From Poriferisodalis sp963663635 (lineage in GTDB: Bacteria > Actinomycetota > Acidimicrobiia > Acidimicrobiales > Poriferisodalaceae): a stretch of 64,000 nucleotides of DNA. Of the stretch, positions 26,383 through 35,700 are shown in pieces (positions within the stretch are counted from its first letter, which is position 1; each line of letters opens with the position of its first letter). The stretch is taken from contig CAXXMY010000006.1 in the NCBI GenBank assembly GCA_963663635.2, positions 186,001 to 250,000 on the forward strand, in the 5' to 3' direction. The position numbers and the translations under genes are program-made. The notes below the pieces were generated by a model that did no database searches, was not told the DNA's origin, and was given only the letters and a program-made list of their open reading frames with translations.

Positions 26383-27889
26383 TCAATTGCCTTCGTAGAG
26401 GCGATCGAGGTCGACGAGCTCCACGTCGGGGCGGGTGCGGCCCGCAGCGGCGAGTTCGGGGGTGAATCCTCGGGCGGAGAACAGGAGGCGCTTGGCCGTC
26501 GGGGACTGGGTGACCCCGGAGCGACCGGCCAGCAGGTCGCCAAGATGGTCGAGGCGCTCCAAGGCGTCGAGGTCGAGCTGATGGGCCTTTGCCTCCCCGA
26601 TCAGCTGGATGGTTTTGGTCCTGCGTGCCCGTGGCCCGCGCCGGAGTGCGACCACGTCCAACTCGAAGGACTGATGTCTTCGGCGGTCGTTCACTTGCAC
26701 TGAGGCTGATGGGCCCGCAGGTTCGCCGAGGGTCGACTCTGAGGCGTAGCGGTCTGTCCACAGGCGGCATATCGACTCGAAGTGGGGGCCGACGATCCCC
26801 GAGCGGTAGGTGGCTTCGGCGTCTGCCCACACCTCGAGTGCATGGCGGTCTTCCAGCCGGGCTCGGTGGCGTCGGTTGATGAGGTGGTGGAATCGCACGA
26901 TCAGGTCGGCCACCCGGTAGAGCGGCCGCCGATCGGCCAGGAGATCCTCATGGCGCACCACGAAGCCGGCGGTGGTCATCACCCTCAGATGATGGCTGAT
27001 GTCATTGGACGTCCTCGCGAGCGCTTCGGCAATCTTGGTCGGTGCGGTCCGTCCGTCGGCAACTGCCCCGAGCAAGGAGTAATAGGTGGCCTCGTCGGTG
27101 ACCCGGGGGTCTTCTCGCAACAAGTAGTCGTCTTCTCGGAACAAGACATGAGACGGGTTCAGCACCGTCGCGGCCAGCCATGCGGGCAGGTCGTCGGGGC
27201 GGTCTGGGATCCCGGCGTCAGCGGTGAGGTCCTTGTAGCCGGCGGCCCCGCCCACCACCGTGTCAATGGCGAAGGCCGTGGCCAGATCGTGGATATTCCA
27301 AATGGCCGCGAGCCTGCCGGTAGTCAAATGGGGCCAGCGCCATGTCCAGCGTCGCGCGGCCTCGCAGAGGCGAGGTACCGCTCAAGACTTGGGTCATCAC
27401 CGACATGGCCGAACCGCACAGAACGACGCCCACCGGTGCTGTCCACCTCTCAGCGAGGCCCCCGGCTGCGGCTTCATCCATCACCGCCTGAACTGCGAAG
27501 TCCAGATCGGGATTGTTCTGCTGGAGGTAGGGATACTCATCGATCACCAAGACCTGCGGTTGTGTCCCGCGTGCGCCCAGCACGCCCACGGCCTGCTCCA
27601 TGGCATCGATCCAGTCCCGGAACGGCTGCGGCGGCGCCCACTGAAGCTGTCGGCTGAGGCTGTTGGCGAACCGGTCCAGAGCGGGTCTGCGCTCCTCGCG
27701 CAGCGCCAAGTGATACACCCCGCCCATCGCCTCCACCAAGCGGCGCAGCAAAAAGCTCTTGCCGAAGCGGCGCCGGCCGTACACGATGCCCATTCGAAGG
27801 CCCGGCCGTGGCGACGAAGCGAAACGTGACAGGTCTGCCCACTCGGCCTCTCGGTCATAGAGGCTGCTCGGCCTCACCGGCGTGTCCAT
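26383..27889 (-). pseudogene. AAA ATPase with C-terminal DUF234, split by a frameshift
   Basis: The N-terminal part (27263-27889, MDTPVRPSSLYDREAEW) has Walker A YGRRRFGKSFLL, Walker B VLVIDEYPYL and a sensor CGSAMSVM. The C-terminal part (26383-27327) in another frame resumes at IWNIHDLATAF and has a winged-helix segment plus the DUF234 nuclease-like end. Removing one base near 27299-27325 joins them as ...FDYRQAR then IWNIHDLA. It is either a pseudogene or a sequence error. An AGGACAG site precedes ATG 27889, and the 27905-27955 stretch is AT-rich. Confidence 0.75.
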
Positions 27890-27951
27890 CCGCTGTCCTA
27901 GCATTCGCACAAACTGGTTTTCTACAACTTCATTTATCATAAATGCAGTTA

Positions 27952-28174
27952 TCACAATGTGCAGCAACGGAAGGCCTCCGGGAACGGCTCGTAGGCCATA
28001 CCGCCTGACGCAGGAGTCACTGCGCCCCAGCAACCGATCGTCGCGTGGGCGGCGGGTTTGACGATGCGAGCTCCGGCCGCCTCCGCTGCCCGCAGCACGG
28101 AGTCCACCTCGGCGGCCTCAGCTGGCAAGTCCGGGGAACGGGCCGGCGACGTCGACGTGTCCCAGGCAAGGCAC
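27952..28174 (-). pseudogene. VOC (glyoxalase/bleomycin-resistance) domain fragment
   Basis: Only about 70 C-terminal codons remain. They read LAWDTSTSP, EVDSVLRAAEAAGARIVKPAAHA and GGMAYEPFPEAF, which fits the end of a VOC-fold protein. The frame is cut by the left terminal repeat of the IS30 at 28175, and no 5' half is visible beyond the element. Confidence 0.5.
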
Positions 28175-28182
28175 GGCAAGCT

Positions 28183-29157
28183 CTACCGGTGGTTGCAAGT
28201 GAGTTGAGTGTAGATGTCGTGTGCTGATGCCCAGTGGTGGAGTCGGCGGGGCATGTGGTTGAGGTTGTCCTCGATGACCGAGAGGCGCAGTTGTCCGATG
28301 TCGAGGCTGGTGCCTTTGGGAAGCCATCGGCGCAGCAGAGCGTTGGTGTGCTCGTTGGTGGGTCGCTGCCACGGCGAGCGCGGCTCGCAGAAGAACACCT
28401 CGATGCCGAGCGCGGCTTCGACGTCGGCCCAGCGGGCCATCTCGCGGCCTTGGTCCCAGGTGAGGCTGCGCACGAGCCGGGCGGGCTGGCGGCCCAGCGC
28501 CGCGGTGACCGCCGCGGCGACGGCCGGCGCGCCGTAGCCGTCGGGCAGCGCTGCGGTGACCGTGTAGCGGCTGGTGCGCTCCACGATCGTGACCGCGGCG
28601 GTGAGGTTCGCTTTGCCGACGATGAGGTCGCCTTCCCAGTGGCCTGGCTGCGAGCGGTCCTCGACGTCGGCGGGCCGGTCGGCTATCGGCCGGTATTCCC
28701 CCAGCGGGCTGGGCTTTTGGGCCTGCGCGACGCAGCGCGGCCGACGGCGCCGGGCACGCCGCGGCAGCTTCGCCCAGGTGCCCGCCGCCAGGCCGCTGCG
28801 CGCGTCGTTCGCGTAGCACGCCCGATAGATCGTCTCCGCGCACACCCTCATGCCCGCCTCGCGCAGGTCCGCCGCCGCGGCGTGCGGTGACCAGCGCAGC
28901 CTCAAGCGCTCATCGACCGCCGCGGCCAGCACCGGATCGCGCGCCAGCTTGGGCGTCCGCGCCCGTCTCGCCCTCGCGCACGCCGACGCGTGCGCCGCGC
29001 GGGCGTCATAGTCCGCACGCTCGCCGCAGCGGGCCTGCTCGCGATGCACCGTCGACGGATCACGGCCCAGCCGCCGCGCTGCGTCCGCGACACTGCGGCC
29101 CGCCCCGAGCGACGACTCGATGAACACCCGCTCATCCAAACTCAGCCTCGCTGCCAT
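28183..29157 (-). CDS. IS30-family transposase, intact
   Basis: This 324-residue transposase has an N-terminal HTH (SVADAARRLGRDPSTVHRE) and a DDE core with GDLIVGKANL, SLTWDQGREMARW and FFCEPRSPWQRPTNEHTN, ending with PRRLHHWASAHDIYTQL. ATG 29157 (MAARLSLDERV) has a GGAGGTG site six bases upstream. It is the intact counterpart of the degenerate copy at 8737-9826. Confidence 0.92.
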   Translation of the reverse strand: MAARLSLDERVFIESSLGAGRSVADAARRLGRDPSTVHREQARCGERADYDARAAHASACARARRARTPKLARDPVLAAAVDERLRLRWSPHAAAADLREAGMRVCAETIYRACYANDARSGLAAGTWAKLPRRARRRRPRCVAQAQKPSPLGEYRPIADRPADVEDRSQPGHWEGDLIVGKANLTAAVTIVERTSRYTVTAALPDGYGAPAVAAAVTAALGRQPARLVRSLTWDQGREMARWADVEAALGIEVFFCEPRSPWQRPTNEHTNALLRRWLPKGTSLDIGQLRLSVIEDNLNHMPRRLHHWASAHDIYTQLTCNHR

Positions 29158-29222
29158 ACTGGACACCTCCATCGGTCGGCTGCATGTGTTGGCAACGGTC
29201 ATCATGACCGTTCACTTGCAAC

Positions 29223-29457
29223 ACTCATAATGGTTGGGCCCTGTCGGCAGGAGAGGGTCTGACCCGAGTTGCAACCGGCCCCTCGTGGTGCCCTGCGGTG
29301 GATCTGTCGGCTTTCTCTGGTCGGCGGGGCGCGCACCGACCGGCCCGACGGATGTGACCCGATAGGAGCCTTGTAAGCCACACCGTGAGTGTTCTGTCCG
29401 CCGTCGCGGCCGGTGGCGCCCCCGACAGTGAGATGACCACAAGGAGGCATCACCATC
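29223..29457 (+). ncRNA. Candidate bridge-RNA region of the IS110 element
   Basis: IS110-group elements encode a structured bridge RNA in the non-coding left end upstream of the recombinase. This 235-bp segment is the only non-coding stretch of sufficient size in the element and contains GC-rich self-complementary words. No folding was computed and the exact RNA ends are unknown. Confidence 0.4.
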
Positions 29458-30672
29458 ATGACACAGGACCACCCCGCCGTATTCGGCGGGGTCGACACCC
29501 ACAAGCACACCCATGTCGCCGCCGTCCTCGACGGCGCCGGACGGGTCTTGGGCAGCGCCGCGTTCGACGCGGACACCGCCGGCTACACGGCGCTGCTGGG
29601 ATGGCTCGGCGGCCACGGCAGCGTCGAGCGCGTCGGCGTGGAGGGAACCGGCTCCTACGGCGCGGGCCTCGCCCGGCACCTCACGGCTGCCGGCGTCGAC
29701 GTCGTCGATGTGAACCGCCCGAACCGCCAGATGCGCCGCCGCCGCGGCAAGACCGACACCGTCGACGCGGAGGCAGCGGCACGGGCCGCGCTCAACGGCA
29801 GTGCCGCAGTGGTGCCCAAGAGCGCCGACGGATGCGTCGAGGCGATCAGGACCCTGCGTGTGGCGCGCCGCTCCGCGGTCAAGGCCCGCACCGTCGTCGC
29901 CAACCAGATCGACGCTGTCGTCGTGACCGCCCCCGAGCCCGTCAAAGACCGCCTGCGGGCACTGAACACGGCCCGCACCGTCGAGGCCTGCGCCCGGATG
30001 CGGCCCGACACACACGGTGATCTCGTCCGCGCTGCGGCCAAGCGGGCGCTGCGCTCCCTGGCCCGCCGCCACCAGGCTCTCACCGCGGAGATCAAGCACC
30101 TTGACGCCGAGCTGCGCCGCCTGTGCGAACGAGCCAACCCGGCGCTGCTGGGCGCTTGCGGCGTCGGCGCGGAGACCGCGGCCGCGCTGCTCGTCGCCGC
30201 CGGCGACAACCCCGAGCGGCTGCGCAGCGAGGCGTCCTTCGCCGCCCTGTGCGGCACCAGCCCCATCGAGGCGTCCTCAGGCCGAACGGTGCGCCACCGG
30301 CTCAACCGCGGCGGCAACCGCCAGGCCAACAACGCACTGTGGCGCATCGCGATGGTCCGCCTGCGCGTCGACGAGCGCAGCATCGCCTACGCCGCCCGCC
30401 TCACCGCCGAGGGCAAGACCCGACGCGAGATACTCCGCTGCCTCAAACGCCACATCGCACGCGAGGTCTACAAGCTGATCATCGACCCGCCCGACGTCGC
30501 CCACGGAGCGGACCTGCGCCGCCACCGCACCCAACGAGGGCTCACCATCCACCAGACAGCCCGAGCCCTCGGAGCCGCACCCAACCGGATATCCGAACTC
30601 GAAAGAGGCATCATCCACAACCGCGACCTCGCCGAACGCTACCAGCGACACCTCGCACAGACCGGGAGTTGA
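29458..30672 (+). CDS. IS110-family DEDD transposase (recombinase)
   Basis: This 404-residue protein has the N-terminal RuvC-like DEDD domain (FGGVDTHKHTHVAAVLD, VEGTGSYGAGLARHL, GKTDTVDAEAAARAAL). The C-terminal Tnp_20 domain carries the catalytic serine in FAALCGTSPIEASSGRTVRHRLNRGG. A GGAGG site precedes ATG 29458. The last 60 residues (LRRHRTQRGLTIHQTARALGAAPNRISELERG) resemble an XRE-type helix-turn-helix, an unusual tail for this family. Confidence 0.92.
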   Translation: MTQDHPAVFGGVDTHKHTHVAAVLDGAGRVLGSAAFDADTAGYTALLGWLGGHGSVERVGVEGTGSYGAGLARHLTAAGVDVVDVNRPNRQMRRRRGKTDTVDAEAAARAALNGSAAVVPKSADGCVEAIRTLRVARRSAVKARTVVANQIDAVVVTAPEPVKDRLRALNTARTVEACARMRPDTHGDLVRAAAKRALRSLARRHQALTAEIKHLDAELRRLCERANPALLGACGVGAETAAALLVAAGDNPERLRSEASFAALCGTSPIEASSGRTVRHRLNRGGNRQANNALWRIAMVRLRVDERSIAYAARLTAEGKTRREILRCLKRHIAREVYKLIIDPPDVAHGADLRRHRTQRGLTIHQTARALGAAPNRISELERGIIHNRDLAERYQRHLAQTGS

Positions 30673-30780
30673 CAAACATAGGAGCATCCACCGATGGAGT
30701 TCGCCCACCCACAACGCACGGGGCCAGTTTTGTAGCAAGTCAGACGTCGACGGACCGCACCCCGCGCACATCTTCACTGT

Positions 30781-31350
30781 TTGGTGGGTGAGCGGTCGGG
30801 GTCGTTCAGCGAGGTGGTGATGGGTCGTGAGCATGTGTGCGCGCTCACTGCTGGGGGTGCTCTGGAGTGCTGGGGTCACAATGAGGACGGTTTGGCGCAG
30901 TCGCGGCCGGGTCCGTTCGCGCAGCTCGCGGCGTCGCGGTTCGCGTATTGCGCATTCGATCTCGCCGGGCGGGTGAGCTGCTGGGGATACAGGCTCGCTG
31001 GGGACGATGTCGGCGAGTGGGACACCCCAGGTGGGGTGTTCACCCAGGTGTCGGTGACCGAGGGGCTGGCGTGCGGTGTGCGCGAAGACACCAAGGTTCA
31101 GTGCTGGGGAGACATCTTTGAGTACCACGAGGATGTTCGGCGAGCGCGAGCGCGCGGAGAGGTGTCGGGGACCGATCCGGTTTGGGCTCGTGGCCGCCAT
31201 TGGGCGTGGGATCTGCCGCCTGTTGGCGACGGCTATGCGTCGGTATATCTGGAATGGCGTGCGGGCTGCGGGCTGCGGGTGGACGGGTCGGTGTGGTGCC
31301 TCACTGCCGACGAAGACGAGCAAGTGGAACTGGCGGCGGCCGGGAGGTAC
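30781..31350 (+). pseudogene. RCC1-repeat surface protein, 5' fragment
   Basis: About 190 codons contain RCC1-type blades (HVCALTAGGALECWG, LACGVREDTKVQCWG, AGCGLRVDGSVWCL). The frame has no convincing start: a TAG lies upstream at 30733 and the first available codon is TTG 30781. There is no signal peptide, and the 3' side runs into the IS982 copy at 31351. It is probably part of the same gene as the fragment at 33788, with the 5' end lost to the IS30. Confidence 0.7.
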
Positions 31351-31354
31351 CTAG

Positions 31355-32274
31355 ATGATTCGTTCCAAGGGGTGGGGTCCACCAGTTGTGGGGTGAGGGT
31401 GCCCAAGCTCGGGGTGTGAATCAACACCTCGATCTTGGAGGACCGCGGTATGAACCCGGACTTGGACACCCTCGTGACCGCACTGTATGTGAGGGTCGAT
31501 GACCTGTTGGCAGAGAACCCTTATTGGGCGCCGCGGCGGCCTGTGGTGGGGTTCGCCCCGAAGCTGTCGGACGCGGAGCTGGTCACCCTGGCGGTGATCT
31601 CTGCGCTGCTGGGCTATGACAACGAGTCGCAGTTCATGCGCTTCGCCCACGCGCATCTGCGTCCGTGGTTCCCCTATCTGCCGAACCGCGACGGCTACAA
31701 CAAGCGGCTGCGGCGCAGCGGCGAGATGATCGCTCGTGTCATGGGATGGCTCGCTCGCGAGTGCGAGTCGTGGCACGACGACGTGTGGCTGGTGGACTCC
31801 ACCCCGGTGGAGGGCGGCCGAAGCCGCGAGACCCAAAAGCGCTCTGACCTCGCGGGATGTGCCCAATACGGCTATTGCGCGTCGCATTCCCGCTGGTTCT
31901 GGGGTCTGCGGCTGCACCTTGTCGCCACACCCTCAGGTCTGCCGATCGCGTTCGCTCTCGCCGGCGCGAAAGCCGACGAGAGCGACGTCTGCGCCGACAT
32001 GATCGACGAGGCCCGCATCGCCCGGCCGGGCCAGACCCTCATCGCCGACAAGGGCTACCGCTCCAAAGCATTCGAGGCCGACCTCAACGACGCCGGCATC
32101 ACCCTGCTGCGCCCCGCCACCAAGACCGAAGCCACACGGCCCGGCGCAAGGTTCCTGCGGCCCCTGCGCCAGATCATCGAATCGATCAACCAGACCCTCA
32201 AAGGCCCACTCACCCTCGAACGCCACAAAGGCCGCACCAAAGCCGGCGTCGCCGTACGCATCGCCACCCGCCTC
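31355..32274 (+). mobile_element. IS982-family element, copy 2, 3' end missing
   Basis: The left end repeats that of copy 1 with a few differences (gattcgttccaagggg), after a CTAG at 31351-31354. The element is cut at 32274 by the IS3-like element. Its last 15 or so transposase codons and right repeat do not reappear beyond that insertion, so a deletion accompanied or followed it. Confidence 0.85.
31450..32274 (+). pseudogene. IS982-family transposase, C-terminus lost
   Basis: The frame starts at ATG 31450 (MNPDLDTLVTALYVRVDDL) with a GGAGG site upstream and keeps all DDE motifs (VDSTPVEGG, YGYCASHSRWFWG, LIADKGYRS). It is about 88 percent identical by eye to copy 1. After RIATRL the frame passes into the IS3-like element and stays open by chance, so the long predicted fusion is artefactual. 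Confidence 0.85.
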
Positions 32275-32362
32275 TGTTCTGTGTCTGAGTTCGACGCGGA
32301 GATGGTGTCGCGAATTGAACCAACTCGGGCAGTCTCTGGGGCGACCTTGAGAGGAGTTGTCA

Positions 32363-32686
32363 GTGAGCGAGAACGGAGCTCGTCGGAGGCCGCGTGTGCT
32401 GTCGCCGGAGGCGAAGTGGGAGATCTTCTTGGAGGTGACCTCGCGGGAGATTACCCAGGCCGAGGCGGCCCGCAGGCACAGTGTCGATGTGTCCGCGGTC
32501 ATTGGTATCCGCCGCACGGTGAAGGACGCCGCGTTGGCGGCTTTGGCGGCCCGGCCGGGCCGGCGGGCCACCGAGCGCAACTGGGAGCTGGGGCAGGCCC
32601 AAAGAGAGGTCGGCCAGTTGACCGAGGCCGTGAAGTCCCAGGCGGTCGAGCTGGCGCTGCTGCGGGGAAAAGCCGGCTGGGCCTGA
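32363..32686 (+). CDS. IS3-like OrfA (HTH protein)
   Basis: This 107-residue protein has an HTH typical of IS3 OrfA (SPEAKWEIFLEVTSREITQAEAARRHSVDVSAVIG) and a Leu-rich C-terminal helix. GTG 32363 has a GAGGAG site upstream. It ends nine bases before OrfB in a different frame, with no overlap for frameshifting. Confidence 0.8.
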   Translation: MSENGARRRPRVLSPEAKWEIFLEVTSREITQAEAARRHSVDVSAVIGIRRTVKDAALAALAARPGRRATERNWELGQAQREVGQLTEAVKSQAVELALLRGKAGWA

Positions 32687-32694
32687 ACGGTGCT

Positions 32695-33738
32695 GTGCCC
32701 GCGAGGGTCCCCGCGCAGACCAAGGAGCTGATCCTCGATCTGGTCGACGACGCGGTGCGCGCCGGTGCTGCCCACCGCTGGGCGTGCTCGCTGCTGGGCG
32801 TGTCCGATGACCGGGCGCACCGCTGGCGGCGACGGCTGCGCGACGCCGCCAGCCTCGAGGACCGCCCGCCCGGCGGTGTGGCGCTGCACGCGCTCAGACC
32901 CTCAGAGATCGCCGAGATCCTCGCTGTCGTCGAGCAGTGGGGGCCTGTGGACCGCAGCCACCGCAAGCTGGCGCACCGGGGCTCCTATGAGGGCCGGGTG
33001 TGGGTGTCTGCGTCCACGCTGCGCCGTGTTCTGGCTGCTCAGGGGCTGATTCTGCCCGAACCGCCGGAGCGGGACCCGGCGCCGCGGGTGCTGTGGCCTG
33101 ATTGGCTTGTGTGGGAGCCCAACAAGATCTGGTGCTGGGACGTCACCCATTTCGCGCGCGCCCGCCGGGCGGCGTTCGCGATCGTCGACGTCGTGAGCCG
33201 CCGCTGGACAGACACGCTCGTGTCGGTCGAGGAGACCTCCACCCAGGTCCGGGTCCTCTTTGACCAGGCGCTCGCCGCCGAGGGCCTCACAGAGCTCATC
33301 ACCCCCGAAAGAGTCGAACTCTTCGAACAGGACCCGACTGAGCCGATCCTGCTCGCCTGCTCACACAACGGCCCCCAGATGACATCGACAGCCACCCGCG
33401 ACCTCTTCGCGGGGCTCGCCGTCGCCCAGCGCCTCGCACGGCCCCGCACCCCCACCGACCAGGCCTGGATCGAGTCCCTCTTCGGGCACGTCAACGCCGA
33501 GAACCCCCACCTCGAACAGATCCGCGACCCGGCCGCGCTCCAAACCGAGCTGCGACGCGCCCGCAGCGACTACAACAGCGTCCGCCTCCACGCCGGCATC
33601 GGCTACGTCACCCCCGACGACGAGCACACCGGCCGAGGCGAACAGATCCGCCAAGCGCGCCTCGACGGACTGCGGCGAGCCCGCGAACAGCGCCTCGACT
33701 ACCATCGCCACAACAACAACCCCGAGGAACCGGCATGA
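32695..33738 (+). CDS. IS3-like OrfB (DDE integrase)
   Basis: This 347-residue protein has an N-terminal HTH_21-like part (AAHRWACSLLGVSDDRAHRW) and an rve catalytic core: WDVTHF (first Asp), ACSHNGPQMTS where the second Asp position reads His-Asn-Gly preceded by Ser instead of Asp, and TPTDQAWIESLFGHVNAE with the Glu. The Asp-to-Ser change at the second catalytic residue could mean loss of activity. GTG 32695 is the likely start. Confidence 0.8.
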   Translation: MPARVPAQTKELILDLVDDAVRAGAAHRWACSLLGVSDDRAHRWRRRLRDAASLEDRPPGGVALHALRPSEIAEILAVVEQWGPVDRSHRKLAHRGSYEGRVWVSASTLRRVLAAQGLILPEPPERDPAPRVLWPDWLVWEPNKIWCWDVTHFARARRAAFAIVDVVSRRWTDTLVSVEETSTQVRVLFDQALAAEGLTELITPERVELFEQDPTEPILLACSHNGPQMTSTATRDLFAGLAVAQRLARPRTPTDQAWIESLFGHVNAENPHLEQIRDPAALQTELRRARSDYNSVRLHAGIGYVTPDDEHTGRGEQIRQARLDGLRRAREQRLDYHRHNNNPEEPA

Positions 33739-33993
33739 GTCGGTTCATTTCTCAGCCAACCTCCGCGGTTTTCTCAGACACAGGTCACTTCTGGGCCGGT
33801 AGTGGTGGCAGTGGAAGCCGACGGTCGTGAGGTTGAGAATGGCGGCTCGGTGTCGTTGGCTGCGGGTTCTGTGGTGACGGTCACGGTGACGTCGTTGTTC
33901 GGGTACGGCCCGTCGCGTACTTACACGATCAGTACGGGTGCGGGGTTGGCTCGTTTGTCGTCGTTGAGCGTTCGTGGTTCTGGTGCGGGGTGC

Positions 33994-35700
33994 CCGGGGG
34001 GCGGGTGCGTTTCGTATCGGTTGGATCCGGTGTTCGCCTCGGAGTCGTTCGCTTATCGGACGTCGGTTCCTTCCGTTGTGGGGTCTGTGTCGGTGGATTA
34101 TGCGGCGACGGTGGGTTGGGTGCCTTTGCCGGTTCCTGCGGATGCGGATAGCGCGGCGGGCCATCAGGTGACTCTGTCCACGTCGACGGGGTTCGGCTCG
34201 GTGTCTGGGGGCGGTTCGCATTCATGCGGGTTGAAGCTTGGGGTCGGTAGGGCTGTTGGGCCTGTTGTGTGTTGGGGCTCGGATGCGTCGGGTCAGTTGG
34301 TTGTGCCGGCTGGTTCGTTCTCGGCGGTGTCGGCGGGTGAGGATCATTCGTGTGCGTTGGCTTCTGATGGGTCGGTTGAGTGCTGGGGTGATGGTGGGGA
34401 TGGTCGGACGGGTGCCCCGTCTGGGTCGGGCCATACGGCGGTGGCGGCGGGCGGTGCGCATTCGTGTGCGGTCACGTCTGTTGGCGGCGTTGCCTGTTGG
34501 GGTGACAACGCCGATGGGCAGACGGGTGCGCCCGCCGGCACTGGGTTTAGTGCGGTGTCGGTGGGGGGTTCTCATTCGTGTGCGATCGGTTCTGGCGGCG
34601 TGCTGTCGTGCTGGGGAAGTGATGTTGATGGTCGTTCGTCGCCGCCGAGGGGCTCGTTCACGGCGCTGTCTTTGGGCGCCGATCATGAGTGCGCGGTTGA
34701 GTCGGACGACACGGTGGTGTGCTGGGGCTCGGATGCGTTCGGGCAGTCGTCGGTGCCGTCGGGTTTGGGTGCTGCTGATGAGGTGGCTGCGGGGACGTAT
34801 CACACGTGCGCGCTGTTGGTTGACGATTCGGTCGTGTGCTGGGGGTTCGGCCAGTTCGGTGCGACTGATGCCCCCGTCGGGCTCGTTTGACGGTATTGGT
34901 GCGGGTGCGTTCCACACGTGCGGTGTCGAGACAGGTGGAAGCGTGGTGTGCTGGGGTTCGAATGCGGTGGGCCAGGCGTCGCCGGGTTCGTTGGGTTCTG
35001 TGGCTGCGGTGTCGGTGGGGGCTGGCTGGCAGCATTCGTGCGCCCTGTTGGCCGACGACACGGTGTCGTGTTGGGGGTCCGATACCAGTGGGCAGAGCGA
35101 TGCCCCGGCGTCAGAGTCGTTCTCGGATGTGTCTGCGGGCGGGTTCCATTCGTGCGCGGTGAGCACGGCTGGTGCGGTGTCGTGCTGGGGCAACAGCTTC
35201 TTTGGCCAGACCGCTGCGCAGTCGGGTTCGTTCAGCGATGTGTCCGCGGGGCGTTTCCATTCGTGTGGGGTGGTGTCGGCGTCGGGCACTGCGGCTGACG
35301 GTGATGTGCGCTGCTGGGGGGCGTCATCGCATGGCCAGTCCGCTGACCAGCCCGGCGGTTTCGTGGCGGTGTCGGCTGGGGCGTTCCACAATTGCGCGTT
35401 GGAGGCTGCTGTGAGCGGGCAGACCGGCGGGTCGGTGCTGTGCTGGGGTGAGAACTCTGAGGGTCAGGCGTCTGCGCCTGGGGGGTTGTTCATGGCGGTG
35501 TCGGCGGGCCGTTTTCATTCGTGTGCGGTGCGTGCGGGCGACAGCGGTGTTTCGTGTTGGGGGCATGATCATTTCGGTCAGGCTGATCCTCCGTCGGGTT
35601 CGTTCGGTGCGATCTCGGCGGGGTGGCATCACACGTGCGGTGTGGCCTCTGACGGCACGGTGGCGTGTTGGGGTGCGCGGCCCGCTCAGCTGGAACCGGC
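33994..35700 (+). repeat. RCC1-type beta-propeller repeats
   Basis: About fourteen units of 110-130 bp encode a blade with the core SCAL-DG-V-CWG followed by GQ-x-PxGSF. The paired cysteines are regularly spaced, which suggests disulfide-stabilised blades in an exported protein. Confidence 0.7.

Larger units (their letters stand above)
29223..30687 (+). mobile_element. IS110-family element nested in the IS30 right terminal repeat
   Basis: The junctions are exact by comparison with IS30 copy 1: ...TTGCAAC at 29222 and CCACCG from 30688. No long target duplication or terminal inverted repeat is seen, as usual for IS110. It carries one transposase gene, a 235-bp non-coding left end and a very short right end. 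Confidence 0.88.
28175..30705 (-). mobile_element. IS30-family element, copy 2, interrupted by an IS110
   Basis: The left terminal repeat starts GGCAAGCTCTACC at 28175. The right repeat is split: its inner part ends at 29222 and the outer part (CCACCGATGG...) resumes at 30688 and ends at 30705. Removing 29223-30687 restores the same right end as copy 1. CAC flanks both outer ends (28172-28174 and 30706-30708), a possible 3-bp target duplication. Confidence 0.85.
32275..33787 (+). mobile_element. IS3-like two-ORF insertion element
   Basis: It begins TGTTCTGTGTCTGAG and ends CTCAGACACAGGTCA, forming 15-bp inverted repeats with two mismatches and TG...CA ends. It is 1513 bp. The flanking triplets are CTC and CTT, so no perfect target duplication remains. 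Confidence 0.85.

Noticed and set aside
34860..34890. TGA at the end of the first RCC1 frame as a second selenocysteine codon
   Set aside because: The sequence after the TGA in that frame is not RCC1-like; a one-base shift restores the blade consensus, so this is a frameshift.
33994..35700. Regular repeats considered as a CRISPR array
   Set aside because: Units are coding, variable in sequence and length, and lack constant repeats with unique spacers. No cas gene is present.
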